A DNA stretch of 34,453 nucleotides from Actinomyces sp. Its GTDB lineage: Bacteria > Actinomycetota > Actinomycetes > Actinomycetales > Actinomycetaceae. The notes beneath the pieces were generated by a model that saw only the letters and a list, made by a program, of their open reading frames with translations, did not search any database and had not been told where the DNA came from. Where the stretch lies: assembly GCF_029851875.1 (NCBI RefSeq), contig NZ_JARKVC010000038.1, positions 1-34,453 on the forward strand, written 5' to 3'. Below are positions 1-7,745 of the stretch, one piece after another. Position 1 is the stretch's first letter; each line of letters starts with the position of its first letter. The translations under genes were made by a program, and so were the position numbers.

Positions 1-290
1 GACCTGCCGGCGGGCTTCCCAGACCCTGCCCGGGAACCACTCCCTCGCCGGAGCGACTGCCTCGGGCTCCCTAGGACCCGTGGCGGTCTCGGAGGCGGGT
101 CGGTCCTCGGGCTCCCCAACCCTCGCGACCCGTTCCGTCCGGCGGCAGTGACCATGTAACCCACCCACCCTGAAGGAACACCCCGAGAAAGCCTGGGAAA
201 TGCCTCGATACTCCTGCTGACGCGTCTGCGGGCCGACGGCGCCTGCAGGCCTGCGGAGTTTGTGTCAGTGGTCTTTGGCAGGATCTCCTC
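1..290. other. unassigned 5' edge, no supported gene
   Basis: This stretch before the first gene is GC-rich. A plus-strand frame is open from the window edge to a TAA at 157-159, giving about 52 codons. It shows no recognisable domain and could be either the tail of a cut-off gene or chance openness in GC-rich DNA. No convincing promoter for the downstream acetyltransferase was found. Confidence 0.3.
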
Positions 291-974
291 ATGGACGAGA
301 CCACATCTGCCGGCCCCACCGCAGCGACCGGCGCCGCACCCGAGATCCACAACCCCTACGTCTTTGACGAGGCTGAGACTCGTCGGAGGCTGGACACCGG
401 CGAGTTCTACACCGACTTCGGCCCCGGCCGGGAGGCCCTGGAGGCCGAACGTGACCGAGGCAAGGAGCTGGTCGAGCGTTACAACGCCACCTCGATCCGT
501 GACCCAGAAGGACGTGCCGCTCTTGCCCGCGAGATCTTCGCCTCCTTCGGGGACGGAGCCTGGTTGGAGACGCCGATCTACTGCGCCTACGGCTCCCACA
601 CCACCATCGGGGAGGGGTGCTGGTTCAACACCGGCACCACGCTGATCGACGACGCCGCTATCCATATCGGTAAGCGTGTCCTGTTCGGCCCCCACGTCAC
701 CGTGGCCACGGCCGGTCATCCGATCGACCCGGGGCTGCGCAGCACCGGTGCCCAGTTCTCCGCCGTCGTCACCATCGAGGACGATGTGTGGGTCGGTGCG
801 AACGCCACCATCCTGCCCGGCGTGCACATCGGCTACGGCGCGGTCATCGCGGCCGGCGCGGTGGTCGGCTCGCACGTGCCGCCGATGACGGTGGTCGGCG
901 GCGTGCCGGCCCGCGTCATCCGCACCATTACCCCGGGGGAGGAGGCCGCGTACAAGCCGCCGCGCAGCCTGTGA
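291..974 (+). CDS. sugar O-acetyltransferase (maltose/galactoside acetyltransferase family)
   Basis: This is a 227-residue acetyl-CoA-dependent sugar O-acetyltransferase of the LacA/Maa/NodL family, a trimeric left-handed beta-helix enzyme of the cytoplasm. An N-terminal Mac-type helical region (about residues 28-90) is followed by hexapeptide repeats, seen in segments such as IGEGCWFN, IGKRVLFGPHV, VWVGANATILPGVHIGYGAVIAAGAVV and the closing VPARVIRTI. The presumed catalytic His is H143 in the TAGHPID segment, as in LacA. The N-terminus is about 20-25 residues longer than usual for the family, so a later start cannot be excluded, but AGGA at 280-283 supports ATG 291. It stands alone with no obvious operon partner. 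The acceptor sugar cannot be read from sequence. The family call is secure and the substrate is unknown. Confidence 0.9.
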   Translation: MDETTSAGPTAATGAAPEIHNPYVFDEAETRRRLDTGEFYTDFGPGREALEAERDRGKELVERYNATSIRDPEGRAALAREIFASFGDGAWLETPIYCAYGSHTTIGEGCWFNTGTTLIDDAAIHIGKRVLFGPHVTVATAGHPIDPGLRSTGAQFSAVVTIEDDVWVGANATILPGVHIGYGAVIAAGAVVGSHVPPMTVVGGVPARVIRTITPGEEAAYKPPRSL

Positions 975-1285
975 GACCTGGTGTCTCGGGCGTTGACAGT
1001 GATGCCTCTCAGGAGCTACCTCTCAGGGACGGGAAGGTGGAACCCGGCGTCATTGACGGGCTCCTGCTCACAACCCTCTCTGACCGCCGGGGCGGTGTCA
1101 GGTGAATGAGCGCTCACGAAGGACTGTCGTCTTTTTCTGTCGTTTCTTGCAGTGGTGAGATGGGACAGAAGTCCCCTGACGATCGATAGGCAGAGACGCC
1201 GTAGACCGGGGCTGTCCCTCAGGACCCCGGTCCAGAGCGGGGCCCGGACCAGGACCCGGAGTCGGGCCCAGGTGCGGGCCGGGCA

Positions 1286-1336
1286 GACGTCGTCCCTCTC
1301 ACCGTGCTGTGATCGCGCCGTGAGGGGGACGATGTC
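1286..1336. promoter_or_regulatory. 17-bp inverted repeat just upstream of the glycosyltransferase promoter
   Basis: The left arm GACGTCGTCCCTCTCAC (1286-1302) and right arm GTGAGGGGGACGATGTC (1320-1336) are complementary over 17 positions. Two of these pairs are G-T, and a 17-nt spacer separates the arms. The right arm ends 2 nt before the putative -10 box TACTCT (1339-1344). It therefore covers the -35 region and could be an operator, or an RNA hairpin in a read-through transcript. No regulator is known. Confidence 0.55.
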
Positions 1337-1338
1337 GT

Positions 1339-1344
1339 TACTCT
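1339..1344 (+). promoter_or_regulatory. putative -10 box for the leaderless glycosyltransferase gene
   Basis: TACTCT matches the actinobacterial TANNNT -10 pattern and is separated from GTG 1351 by exactly 6 nt, so the transcript would begin at the start codon. There is no Shine-Dalgarno close to the start, which fits leaderless translation. Confidence 0.45.
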
Positions 1345-1350
1345 TGTGCC

Positions 1351-2241
1351 GTGACTATGTCGATGCCTCAGCAGCCGCATCCAGACCAGCGTGCCGAGCA
1401 GAGGGTCGCCGTCGTCATCCCTGCGAAGGACGAGGCCGAGCGCATCGCGGCGACCGTGCGAGCCTGCCGGGCGATTCCGCGCGTTGACCTCGTGGTCGTC
1501 GTGGATGACGGCTCCACGGACGCCACCCAGGACCACGCCCGAGCGGCTGGCGCGGTCACGGTGCGCCACTCAGTGACGCGCGGCAAGGCCTCGGCGATGG
1601 AGACCGGTGCCTCGATCGTGGGAATGCGTGACTACGTCGATGGTCCTTCGCGCCTCCTGCTCTTCATCGACGCCGACCTGGGCGACTCTGCAGCCTGCTG
1701 CGCGGACCTTGTGGCACCTGTGGTCGACGGTATCGCCGACATGTCTGTCGCTGTCCCGCCCAAGCAGGCCGGTGCAGGCGGCCGCGGTCGCGTGGTCCGT
1801 GCCGCCCGTACGGCGATCGCTGCGGCCACCGGGTGGGCCCCGGTGGCCCCGCTGTCCGGTCAACGGTGCCTGAGCCGCGAGGCCTACGAGGCAGCCGCCC
1901 CGCTGGCTGAGGGCTGGGGCGTCGAGGTGGGGCTCAGTATCGATGTCCTGGTGGCCGGCTTGACCGTCATCGAGGTCCCCTGCGACATCACTCATCGTGT
2001 CACCGGCAACGACCGCGCCGGCATGCTGCACCGCGCCGCCCAGTACAAGGACGTCCTGCGAGCGATTGCGGCACGCAAGGTGCGCCGCCGCAGGATCCCT
2101 GCCAAGGCTCTGGACGAGGACCTCATCCGCTCCCAGTCCCCCTTCCACGCCTACCGCGCCTGGTCCGGACCCGAGACCCAGGCTGGTGACCTTCATGCCG
2201 GGGAGCCCGACGGCGTCGCTCCGGCGCGTTCCGAGGCCTGA
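1351..2241 (+). CDS. family 2 glycosyltransferase (GT-A fold)
   Basis: This 296-residue cytoplasmic glycosyltransferase starts with the GT2 nucleotide-binding strand (VAVVIPAKDEAERI, about residues 19-32). It continues with VVVVDDGSTDAT (about 49-60) and carries the metal-binding DxD motif in FIDADLGD (about 108-115). A GWGVEVGLSIDVL segment near residues 188-200 resembles the acceptor/ED region of dolichyl-phosphate-mannose-synthase-like and GpgS-like enzymes. No membrane segments are visible. GTG 1351 is chosen because of the leaderless -10 box; ATG 1357 and ATG 1363 are in-frame alternatives. The last 49 bases overlap the end of the convergent membrane-protein gene. The acceptor is unknown. 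Glucosyl-3-phosphoglycerate synthase is possible but not demonstrated. Confidence 0.85.
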   Translation: MTMSMPQQPHPDQRAEQRVAVVIPAKDEAERIAATVRACRAIPRVDLVVVVDDGSTDATQDHARAAGAVTVRHSVTRGKASAMETGASIVGMRDYVDGPSRLLLFIDADLGDSAACCADLVAPVVDGIADMSVAVPPKQAGAGGRGRVVRAARTAIAAATGWAPVAPLSGQRCLSREAYEAAAPLAEGWGVEVGLSIDVLVAGLTVIEVPCDITHRVTGNDRAGMLHRAAQYKDVLRAIAARKVRRRRIPAKALDEDLIRSQSPFHAYRAWSGPETQAGDLHAGEPDGVAPARSEA

Positions 2242-4589
2242 CCCACCCGAGCCTGGAACTGGGCGGCCACGAGCGCCACGAGGAGCGGTGCCGCGCAGGC
2301 CAGGGACAGGCACGCCATGGACAGCCCGGAGTCGTTGACAACCACCTCGATGACCAGGAGCGTGCCCAGGCCCTTGAGCGCGGGAGCCAGCCACTGCGGC
2401 AGCCCGCCGGTTGCCACGGTGCCGCTCCTCTCCTGCTGGCCCGCGCCGCCGTCGGCTGGCCTGTGGCACGGCTCCTGCTCCTCAGGTCGCACCAGGCTCG
2501 CGTAGGCGCTGGTGCCCAGTCTCCACGCCGTGACCTCACGTCGCAGCCACCACCCCCCGGCGGCCAGCGCGATCACCCCGGTCACCAGCGCCAGGAGGGC
2601 GAGGCGACTGGTGAGGAAGGGCGCCACCAGGGCCGTGAGCTTGCGCAGGATCGTGGTCGAGGCGGTGCCGTCCTGGAGCTGTCCGATGAACTGGCCCATA
2701 TGCGTGTGCGAGCCCAGGGAACGGTCGATGAGCCCGAACAGCCCAGCAGCGGCCACAGCGCCGGTGGCGATGGTCAGCCAGCGCTTCCAGCCGATGCGGC
2801 CTCCCACGAGCCCGGCAGTCAGCGCGGCCAGAGCCGCGGCCATCGCGATCGCGCCACCCACGTCAGCGCCAGCCTGAGGCAGCCCGTCAAGCGCCAGAGC
2901 GACCAGCCCGGGCACGCCGACCCCGAGGTAGGCGGCGCTGCGACGCAGACGGTGGGTGGGCTGGGCCTCGACGAAGGGACTCACCCCCGCCGCCAGGCCG
3001 ATGACGAGGGCGGCCGCAGCCAGGGCGAAAGCCGTGTTCGACATCCCGTAGAAACGCCCCGCGACGACGGCGTCCATCCCCAGCATCCCGTTGAAGCCCA
3101 GACGCGCGCCCGTCGCGCCGTCGGAGAGGAGGAGCGCGGCCACGCAGGCGGTCAGGACGTAGGCGGTGAAGAACAGCGGGGTGGGGACACGGCTGGAGGG
3201 AGGCAGGCGCAGACCGTGGACACCCAGGGGGCCGGGGCCGTGGCCCGGGCTGCGCGGCGTGCGGGGGGCGTGCGGGGGGCGCGGTCGAGCCGCGAGGAGC
3301 CTGTCCCGCACGGAGATGACGGCGCTGCCCAGGCCGTGCAGGACGCCGACGGCGACCATCGCCGTGATGACCATGGTCAGCACCGCCGTCGGCACCACGA
3401 CCCAGCTCGGCTGGCCAGCGTCGGCACCGACTCGCCACCAGGGAACCGCCATCCCCATCCACGCTCCCAGCGGCAGAGCGCCGACTACGGTGGCTGCCAC
3501 CCCGACACCGTGCAGGTACCGGCGGCCAGTGGGCCCCCGCAGCGTGCGGGCGGCGACGAGGACCAGAGCGGCTGCGGCCCCCACGATCACCAGCCCGGCC
3601 GGCAGCGTCGTCATCTGCGAGGCCTTGGCGCGTAGCGCGTCGTCGGCAAGCTGGCTGACGCTCTGCGGTACGTCGGTGCCGGCGGAGTGCGTGAGCGCCC
3701 CCAGGTCCGTGGCGCCGGCCGGCAGGCTCAGCGCCCGGCCGCTCATGGAGGTGGGAGGAGCAACGCCCAGGGCCTCCAAGAAGGTGGGAGCGAGGTCGGT
3801 GAGCTGGACGAGGCCGGCCTGGTGGGTGGAGGGACTAGTGACCACGCCCTCCTCGGAGCCCAGGCCGGTGGAGCCGGCCGGTAGTACCAGCGCCTGCGGT
3901 CCGCCTCCGGGGCCCGTGAGGGAGACGACGACGACGCGGGCCCGGGCCCCGGAGGCGGCCAGGGCCTCCAGGTCCTCGGCCAGGGTCCTTCTCGCAGCCG
4001 CGGAGCCGTGACGAGTGGCGTCGACGACGGTCAGCTCGGCCAGCCCCCCGAGCTCGTTGAGGGAAGCCGCCGAGCGCGGGGCCTGTCCAGACGAGCTCGT
4101 CAGGGCGAGCTCAGCGCCGGGCCCCACGGCGGCCACGGTGAGCCCTGCTGAGGACAGGGCGTCCGCCAGGGCCCCAGGCTCAGCCGCGTAGCCAGCCTCG
4201 TGGGAGGCGTGCCTTGCCTGGTTCCAGCTGGAGGGCCATGAGCACGTCGAGGCGGGCGCGCTGGCACGCGTGCGGGCACCCGCCCCGAGCGACAGCCAGG
4301 CGTCCGCCTCGCAGGTGCCTGCGGTGCGGGGCACGAGGTTCGCCGGGGAGCCTGAGGCGGCCAGGTTCAGCAGGTCCCGGGAGAGGTCGTCCTCGCCCTC
4401 GGCGACGGAGGCCCAGCTCAGGGCGGTGGTGGCGAGCACCACGACGGGGGTGCGCCTACGCTCCTGGCCGAAGGCGGACCCTGCCATCGCCACCACCATG
4501 CCGATGACGGTCAGGAGCACGATCGCGTAGACGACGCCGCGGGCCAGGCGCTGTCTCGGTGACTGGTGCGGACTCACGCCAGACAGCAT
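2193..4589 (-). CDS. polytopic membrane protein with alkaline-phosphatase-like extracytoplasmic domain
   Basis: This is a 798-residue protein of unknown function. An N-terminal membrane anchor (about residues 16-40) is followed by a soluble region to about residue 300. That region ends with VQLTDLAPTFLEALGVAPP and MSGRAL, a signature typical of the C-terminal part of alkaline-phosphatase/sulfatase-fold domains. I do not see a clean metal-binding active site at its N-terminal end, so catalysis is uncertain. From about residue 325 onward there are roughly ten hydrophobic segments, then a soluble linker with RPEEQEPCHRPADGG and one or two final membrane helices. ATG 4589 is the first start. However, TATGCT (4590-4585) followed 7 nt later by GTG 4577 looks like a leaderless start, which would give 794 residues. 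It lies 19 bp downstream of the fructosamine-kinase-family gene and is probably cotranscribed. Confidence 0.75.
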   Translation of the reverse strand: MLSGVSPHQSPRQRLARGVVYAIVLLTVIGMVVAMAGSAFGQERRRTPVVVLATTALSWASVAEGEDDLSRDLLNLAASGSPANLVPRTAGTCEADAWLSLGAGARTRASAPASTCSWPSSWNQARHASHEAGYAAEPGALADALSSAGLTVAAVGPGAELALTSSSGQAPRSAASLNELGGLAELTVVDATRHGSAAARRTLAEDLEALAASGARARVVVVSLTGPGGGPQALVLPAGSTGLGSEEGVVTSPSTHQAGLVQLTDLAPTFLEALGVAPPTSMSGRALSLPAGATDLGALTHSAGTDVPQSVSQLADDALRAKASQMTTLPAGLVIVGAAAALVLVAARTLRGPTGRRYLHGVGVAATVVGALPLGAWMGMAVPWWRVGADAGQPSWVVVPTAVLTMVITAMVAVGVLHGLGSAVISVRDRLLAARPRPPHAPRTPRSPGHGPGPLGVHGLRLPPSSRVPTPLFFTAYVLTACVAALLLSDGATGARLGFNGMLGMDAVVAGRFYGMSNTAFALAAAALVIGLAAGVSPFVEAQPTHRLRRSAAYLGVGVPGLVALALDGLPQAGADVGGAIAMAAALAALTAGLVGGRIGWKRWLTIATGAVAAAGLFGLIDRSLGSHTHMGQFIGQLQDGTASTTILRKLTALVAPFLTSRLALLALVTGVIALAAGGWWLRREVTAWRLGTSAYASLVRPEEQEPCHRPADGGAGQQERSGTVATGGLPQWLAPALKGLGTLLVIEVVVNDSGLSMACLSLACAAPLLVALVAAQFQARVGQASERAGATPSGSPA

Positions 4590-4608
4590 AGGGGCGCCCC
4601 ACCCCGCC

Positions 4609-5544
4609 TCAGGCGTAGCGGCGGGCCACCTCCTGCGCCTGGATCCCGTAGCCGCCGCCGAAGAGGAAGACGTGGATCATGAGCAGGTGAAGCTGGTGGA
4701 GCCCCACGCGCTCGCGCCACCCTGGCGCCAGCGGTGAGACCTCGTTGTAGGCGGCCACGATCCGCTCCAGGTAGGGCTGACCGAAGACCCCGAGGGCCGC
4801 CAGGTCCGTCTCCGCGTGCGCTCCGTGAGCCATGGGGTCGATGAGGACCCCGACGACCTCAGGGCGTCGTGAGCCGAGCGGTCCGCGGCCCGCGTGGGGT
4901 GGCACCCACCGCGACAGCTCCGCGGCCGGTGTCCACAGGACGTTGCCGGTCCACAGGTCGCCGTGCGTGCGGGCGACGGCGATCCGCTCGCCGCGCTGGC
5001 GGGCGGCCTGAGCGGTGAGCGCGGGCTGCTCGGAGTCGAGGTCGCCGTCGGCCAGACGAGAACAGACTCGCTCCAGCAGGGCTGCTCCGGCTCGGGTGAG
5101 AGAGCCGTTGTCCCGGCCGGGCCGGATGTACGGGGCGATCCGGTCCTCGGCGTAGAAACGCCCCCAGGTCCGGGGGATCGTGTCGCCAGGCTCTGGGGCG
5201 TGTGGGCGCAGCCGGATGTCAGAGCGTCCCATCTGGGTCTGCCCGTCCCAGCCGGGAGGGGCCGCCCCGAAGGCAGGGGCGCCAGCCGCGTGGGTGAGGG
5301 CCAGGGCTCGGCCAAACGCCTCCGCGGCCGAAGGAGTGACGCCGACGTCGGTCAGGCGTGGCTCCTCCAACCAGCCCGGCCCGGTGCGCACAGGGACGAC
5401 CGGTGCCCCGCCGTCGTCCATCGCCTGGGCCAGCCAGCACAGTCCCTGCGCCTCCAAGGTGGTGGTGCCCGGGGTCTCATCACGCTTGCGCACGACGGGA
5501 CCGCTCCAGTGCTCGGGGAAGGAACCTGCTGCTGTGGTGCTCAC
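4609..5544 (-). CDS. fructosamine kinase family protein
   Basis: This 311-residue protein belongs to the fructosamine/ketosamine-3-kinase family, with an aminoglycoside-phosphotransferase-like fold. Members phosphorylate sugar adducts on amines and so promote deglycation in the cytoplasm. The catalytic loop is ARTHGDLWTGNVLW (about residues 191-204, HGDxxxxN), and the metal-binding Asp follows in GVLIDPMAHGAHAETDLAAL. PRTWGRFYAEDRIAPYI and the C-terminal LHQLHLLMIHVFLFGGGY also fit the family. The start is GTG 5544, with only a weak ribosome site just upstream. It is divergent from pheA, 50 bp away, and upstream of the large membrane protein on the same strand. The exact substrate is not established for bacterial members of this type. 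Confidence 0.88.
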   Translation of the reverse strand: MSTTAAGSFPEHWSGPVVRKRDETPGTTTLEAQGLCWLAQAMDDGGAPVVPVRTGPGWLEEPRLTDVGVTPSAAEAFGRALALTHAAGAPAFGAAPPGWDGQTQMGRSDIRLRPHAPEPGDTIPRTWGRFYAEDRIAPYIRPGRDNGSLTRAGAALLERVCSRLADGDLDSEQPALTAQAARQRGERIAVARTHGDLWTGNVLWTPAAELSRWVPPHAGRGPLGSRRPEVVGVLIDPMAHGAHAETDLAALGVFGQPYLERIVAAYNEVSPLAPGWRERVGLHQLHLLMIHVFLFGGGYGIQAQEVARRYA

Positions 5545-5581
5545 CCTGCAAGCCTGTCACGGCCTGGCTCCTCGTGCTCGA

Positions 5582-5587
5582 TACCCT
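5582..5587 (+). promoter_or_regulatory. putative -10 box for leaderless pheA
   Basis: TACCCT is followed by 7 nt and then ATG 5595. No Shine-Dalgarno precedes the ATG, so pheA is probably transcribed from, or one base before, its start codon. The -35 region is not distinct. Confidence 0.45.
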
Positions 5588-5594
5588 TCACGCT

Positions 5595-6557
5595 ATGACG
5601 ACCTCGACGACCGCCGCGACCTGGTCCTTCCTGGGCCCCACCGGCACCTTCTGCGAGATGGCCCTGAGACAGGTGGCGCCCAGGCAGGTCGTCCTGGACC
5701 CGTGCCAGGACGTGCCCACCGCGCTGGACCACGTCCGTGACCGCACGGTGGACGCGGCCGTGGTGCCTATCGAGAACAGCGTCGAGGGCGGGGTCAACGC
5801 GACGCTGGACAACCTCGTGGCGAGCTCTCCCCTGGTCATCGCCGCTGAGGTCGCTGTGCCAGTGACCTTCGTCCTGGCTGGCCTGGAGGGGACACGGCTG
5901 GAGGAGGTGCGCGGCATCTCCACCCACCCCCACGCCTGGGCGCAGTGCCGTGGCTGGGTCCACACTCACCTGCCTGAGGCCGTGTACGTGGCCGGGACCT
6001 CGACCTCGGCCCCGGCCAAGGCGCTGGCAGCCGCCGGGCCGCAGGGGCTGGGGACCCTGGGCTACCAGGCCGTGCTGTGCAACCCTCTTGCCGCTGAGCA
6101 GTACGGGCTGACGGTGCTGGCCGGAGGGGTGGCGGACAACCCGGGCGCGGTCACCCGCTTCGTCAAGGTCACCCGTCCCGGGCGGGTGAGCGAGCCGACG
6201 GGTGCGGACAAGACGACCCTCCAGGTCCAGCTGCCCCACAACCGCTCCGGAGCGCTGCTGGACATGCTGGAGCAGTTCTCAGCGCGCGGGATCAACCTCT
6301 CGCGCATCGAGTCCCGTCCGGTAGGCGACTCGCTGGGGCGCTACCGCTTCTCTATCGACGTGGAGGGGCACGTCCGCGAGGAGCGCGTCCAGGCAGCCCT
6401 CATCGGCCTGCACCGTACCTGCCCGCAGGTGCGTTTTCTGGGCTCCTACCCCCGCCTGGACGCTCGTCCCGTCGTTGTCTCGGCAGGCACGAGTGACAAG
6501 GACTTCGTCGTGGCACGCGCCTGGGTGGCGGACGTGCTGGAGGGACGCACAGTCTGA
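5595..6557 (+). CDS. pheA: prephenate dehydratase
   Basis: This 320-residue enzyme converts prephenate to phenylpyruvate in phenylalanine synthesis. The N-terminal catalytic domain (about residues 8-190) opens with SFLGPTGTF and includes VPIENSVEGGVN (58-69) and the TRF motif (187-189) needed for catalysis in the family. A C-terminal ACT regulatory domain (about 207-290) has GALLDMLEQFSARGINLSRI and the ESRP signature (239-242), which forms the phenylalanine-binding site. Feedback inhibition by phenylalanine is therefore expected. The frame is open far upstream, but ATG 5595 is chosen because homologs begin close to this point and a -10 box lies 7 nt before it. There is no fused chorismate mutase domain, as is usual for actinobacteria. 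It converges with the lipid kinase gene. Confidence 0.95.
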   Translation: MTTSTTAATWSFLGPTGTFCEMALRQVAPRQVVLDPCQDVPTALDHVRDRTVDAAVVPIENSVEGGVNATLDNLVASSPLVIAAEVAVPVTFVLAGLEGTRLEEVRGISTHPHAWAQCRGWVHTHLPEAVYVAGTSTSAPAKALAAAGPQGLGTLGYQAVLCNPLAAEQYGLTVLAGGVADNPGAVTRFVKVTRPGRVSEPTGADKTTLQVQLPHNRSGALLDMLEQFSARGINLSRIESRPVGDSLGRYRFSIDVEGHVREERVQAALIGLHRTCPQVRFLGSYPRLDARPVVVSAGTSDKDFVVARAWVADVLEGRTV

Positions 6558-6590
6558 ACCGCTCGGAGCGCGGCCCCGCGGCTGATCGAT

Positions 6591-6610
6591 CTGGGGCGGA
6601 TCCGTCCCAG
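6591..6610. terminator. candidate bidirectional terminator between pheA and the lipid kinase gene
   Basis: CTGGGGCG, GATC and CGTCCCAG form an 8-bp stem with one G-T pair and a 4-nt loop, placed between two convergent genes. It has no T tract on either strand, so it would be a weak or Rho-assisted terminator. Confidence 0.4.
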
Positions 6611-6614
6611 GCGG

Positions 6615-7736
6615 TCAGCGCCGTACGAGGACGGCTCCGGGCTCCAGGCGCACCCGGACCCAGCGCGTCGGAGGCAGGAGCTCGCCGTCGACCTCCACCA
6701 TCGCCGGGCGGGCCAACCGGACGACGACGTCACGGCTGCGGCGCAGGACCACGCGGCCGAGCGCACGGCGAGGGTCGGAGTAGCGGGCGGCGAAGGGAGG
6801 TAGCACCTGGCGGGCGAGCGAGGTCCAGCCGGCCAGCCCGCCGACGGTGTCAATGGCGGCGACGTCCAGGACGCCGTCGTCCATCGTGGCCTGCGGTAGC
6901 AGGGTGATCCCTGCGGGCAGGCGGCCGCCGTTGCTGATGAGCAGGCAGCGTGCGGTCAGTCGCTCCAGACGGCGCTCGCGGCTGACGCCGTGGTGGCGCC
7001 GGACCTGAGAGGGCCGGCGGCCACTGCGTGGGCCGGTGGAGGCGTTCTCGCAGCCACTGCGCTCCTGCAGGCTCAGGAGCATGTCGATGCGCGGGGACCA
7101 GAGGTTCTCGAAGGCGGCCAGGGCGTAGGCGCCCCACTTGATGCGGGCCTTGAGCTCGGGTCGGGTCGAGGCGACCAGTCCGGCGTCGAAGCCGATCCCG
7201 GTGACCACGAGGCAGGCGTGCTCCGAACCGAGGGTGGGGCGGGCCCAGCTCTGTTCGGCGGAGGGCTGGTTCTCGCCGCCCACAGGGTCCTCGGGCTCGG
7301 TGGAGACCCAGGCCAGGTCGACGGGGCTGGCGCTGCCCGTGACCGCGGTGCTGATGAGCGCGCCCGGGTCACCGACGGCAAGCCCCAGGTTGCGGGCGGC
7401 GAGGTTGGCGGTGCCCAGTGGCAGGATCCCGAGCTCGGTGGAGGTGCCGGCCAGCCCGGCGGCCACGGCGCGCACGGTGCCGTCCCCGCCGGCAGCGATG
7501 ACGAGCCGGGCTCCTGAGGCGACGGCGAGACGCGCCTGCGTGGCGCCGGGCTCGCTGACGGAGGTCTCCAGCCAGACGGGCTCGTGGTAGCCGGCCTCGG
7601 CCAGGGCGTGGGCGAGGTCGTGGCGGACGGACTGAGTGACCGCGGGCTTGGACGGGTTGACGACGACGCACGCCAGCCCAGCGTCCGTGGACGCTGGGCT
7701 GGCGGGGGCGGCCGTGGGGCCACCGGGTCGGGTCAT
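6615..7736 (-). CDS. diacylglycerol kinase family lipid kinase
   Basis: This 373-residue protein of the DAGK/YegS/sphingosine-kinase-like family would phosphorylate a diacylglycerol or related lipid with ATP at the inner face of the membrane. The catalytic domain begins with CVVVNPSKP (about residues 23-31) and contains the nucleotide-binding GGDGTV (83-88) and the PLGTANLAARNL loop (106-117). The C-terminal half has the expected LLISNGGRLPAGITLLPQATMDDGVLDV segment. Two low-complexity insertions, about residues 150-172 and 225-250 (rich in Arg and Ser), look like surface loops not typical of the family. It begins 9 bp after the end of oxyR on the same strand, so it is very probably expressed from the oxyR promoter. 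The lipid substrate is unknown; de novo phosphatidylinositol-type roles are also possible. Confidence 0.87.
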   Translation of the reverse strand: MTRPGGPTAAPASPASTDAGLACVVVNPSKPAVTQSVRHDLAHALAEAGYHEPVWLETSVSEPGATQARLAVASGARLVIAAGGDGTVRAVAAGLAGTSTELGILPLGTANLAARNLGLAVGDPGALISTAVTGSASPVDLAWVSTEPEDPVGGENQPSAEQSWARPTLGSEHACLVVTGIGFDAGLVASTRPELKARIKWGAYALAAFENLWSPRIDMLLSLQERSGCENASTGPRSGRRPSQVRRHHGVSRERRLERLTARCLLISNGGRLPAGITLLPQATMDDGVLDVAAIDTVGGLAGWTSLARQVLPPFAARYSDPRRALGRVVLRRSRDVVVRLARPAMVEVDGELLPPTRWVRVRLEPGAVLVRR

Positions 7737-7745
7737 GGGCCGAGG

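Larger units (their letters stand above)
975..1350. other. 376-bp intergenic region rich in inverted repeats
   Basis: No ORF here looks coding. The region holds several GC-rich self-complementary segments, for example GGTCC and GGACC around 1230-1250, and a long inverted repeat at 1286-1336 that is listed separately. The acetyltransferase has no clear T-tract terminator, although T-rich sequence lies near 1130-1147. Confidence 0.4.

Noticed and set aside
2463-3635. 390-codon open frame opposite the large membrane protein
   Set aside because: Composition is dominated by Arg, Gly, Gln and His with no motif; the minus-strand frame has credible membrane helices.
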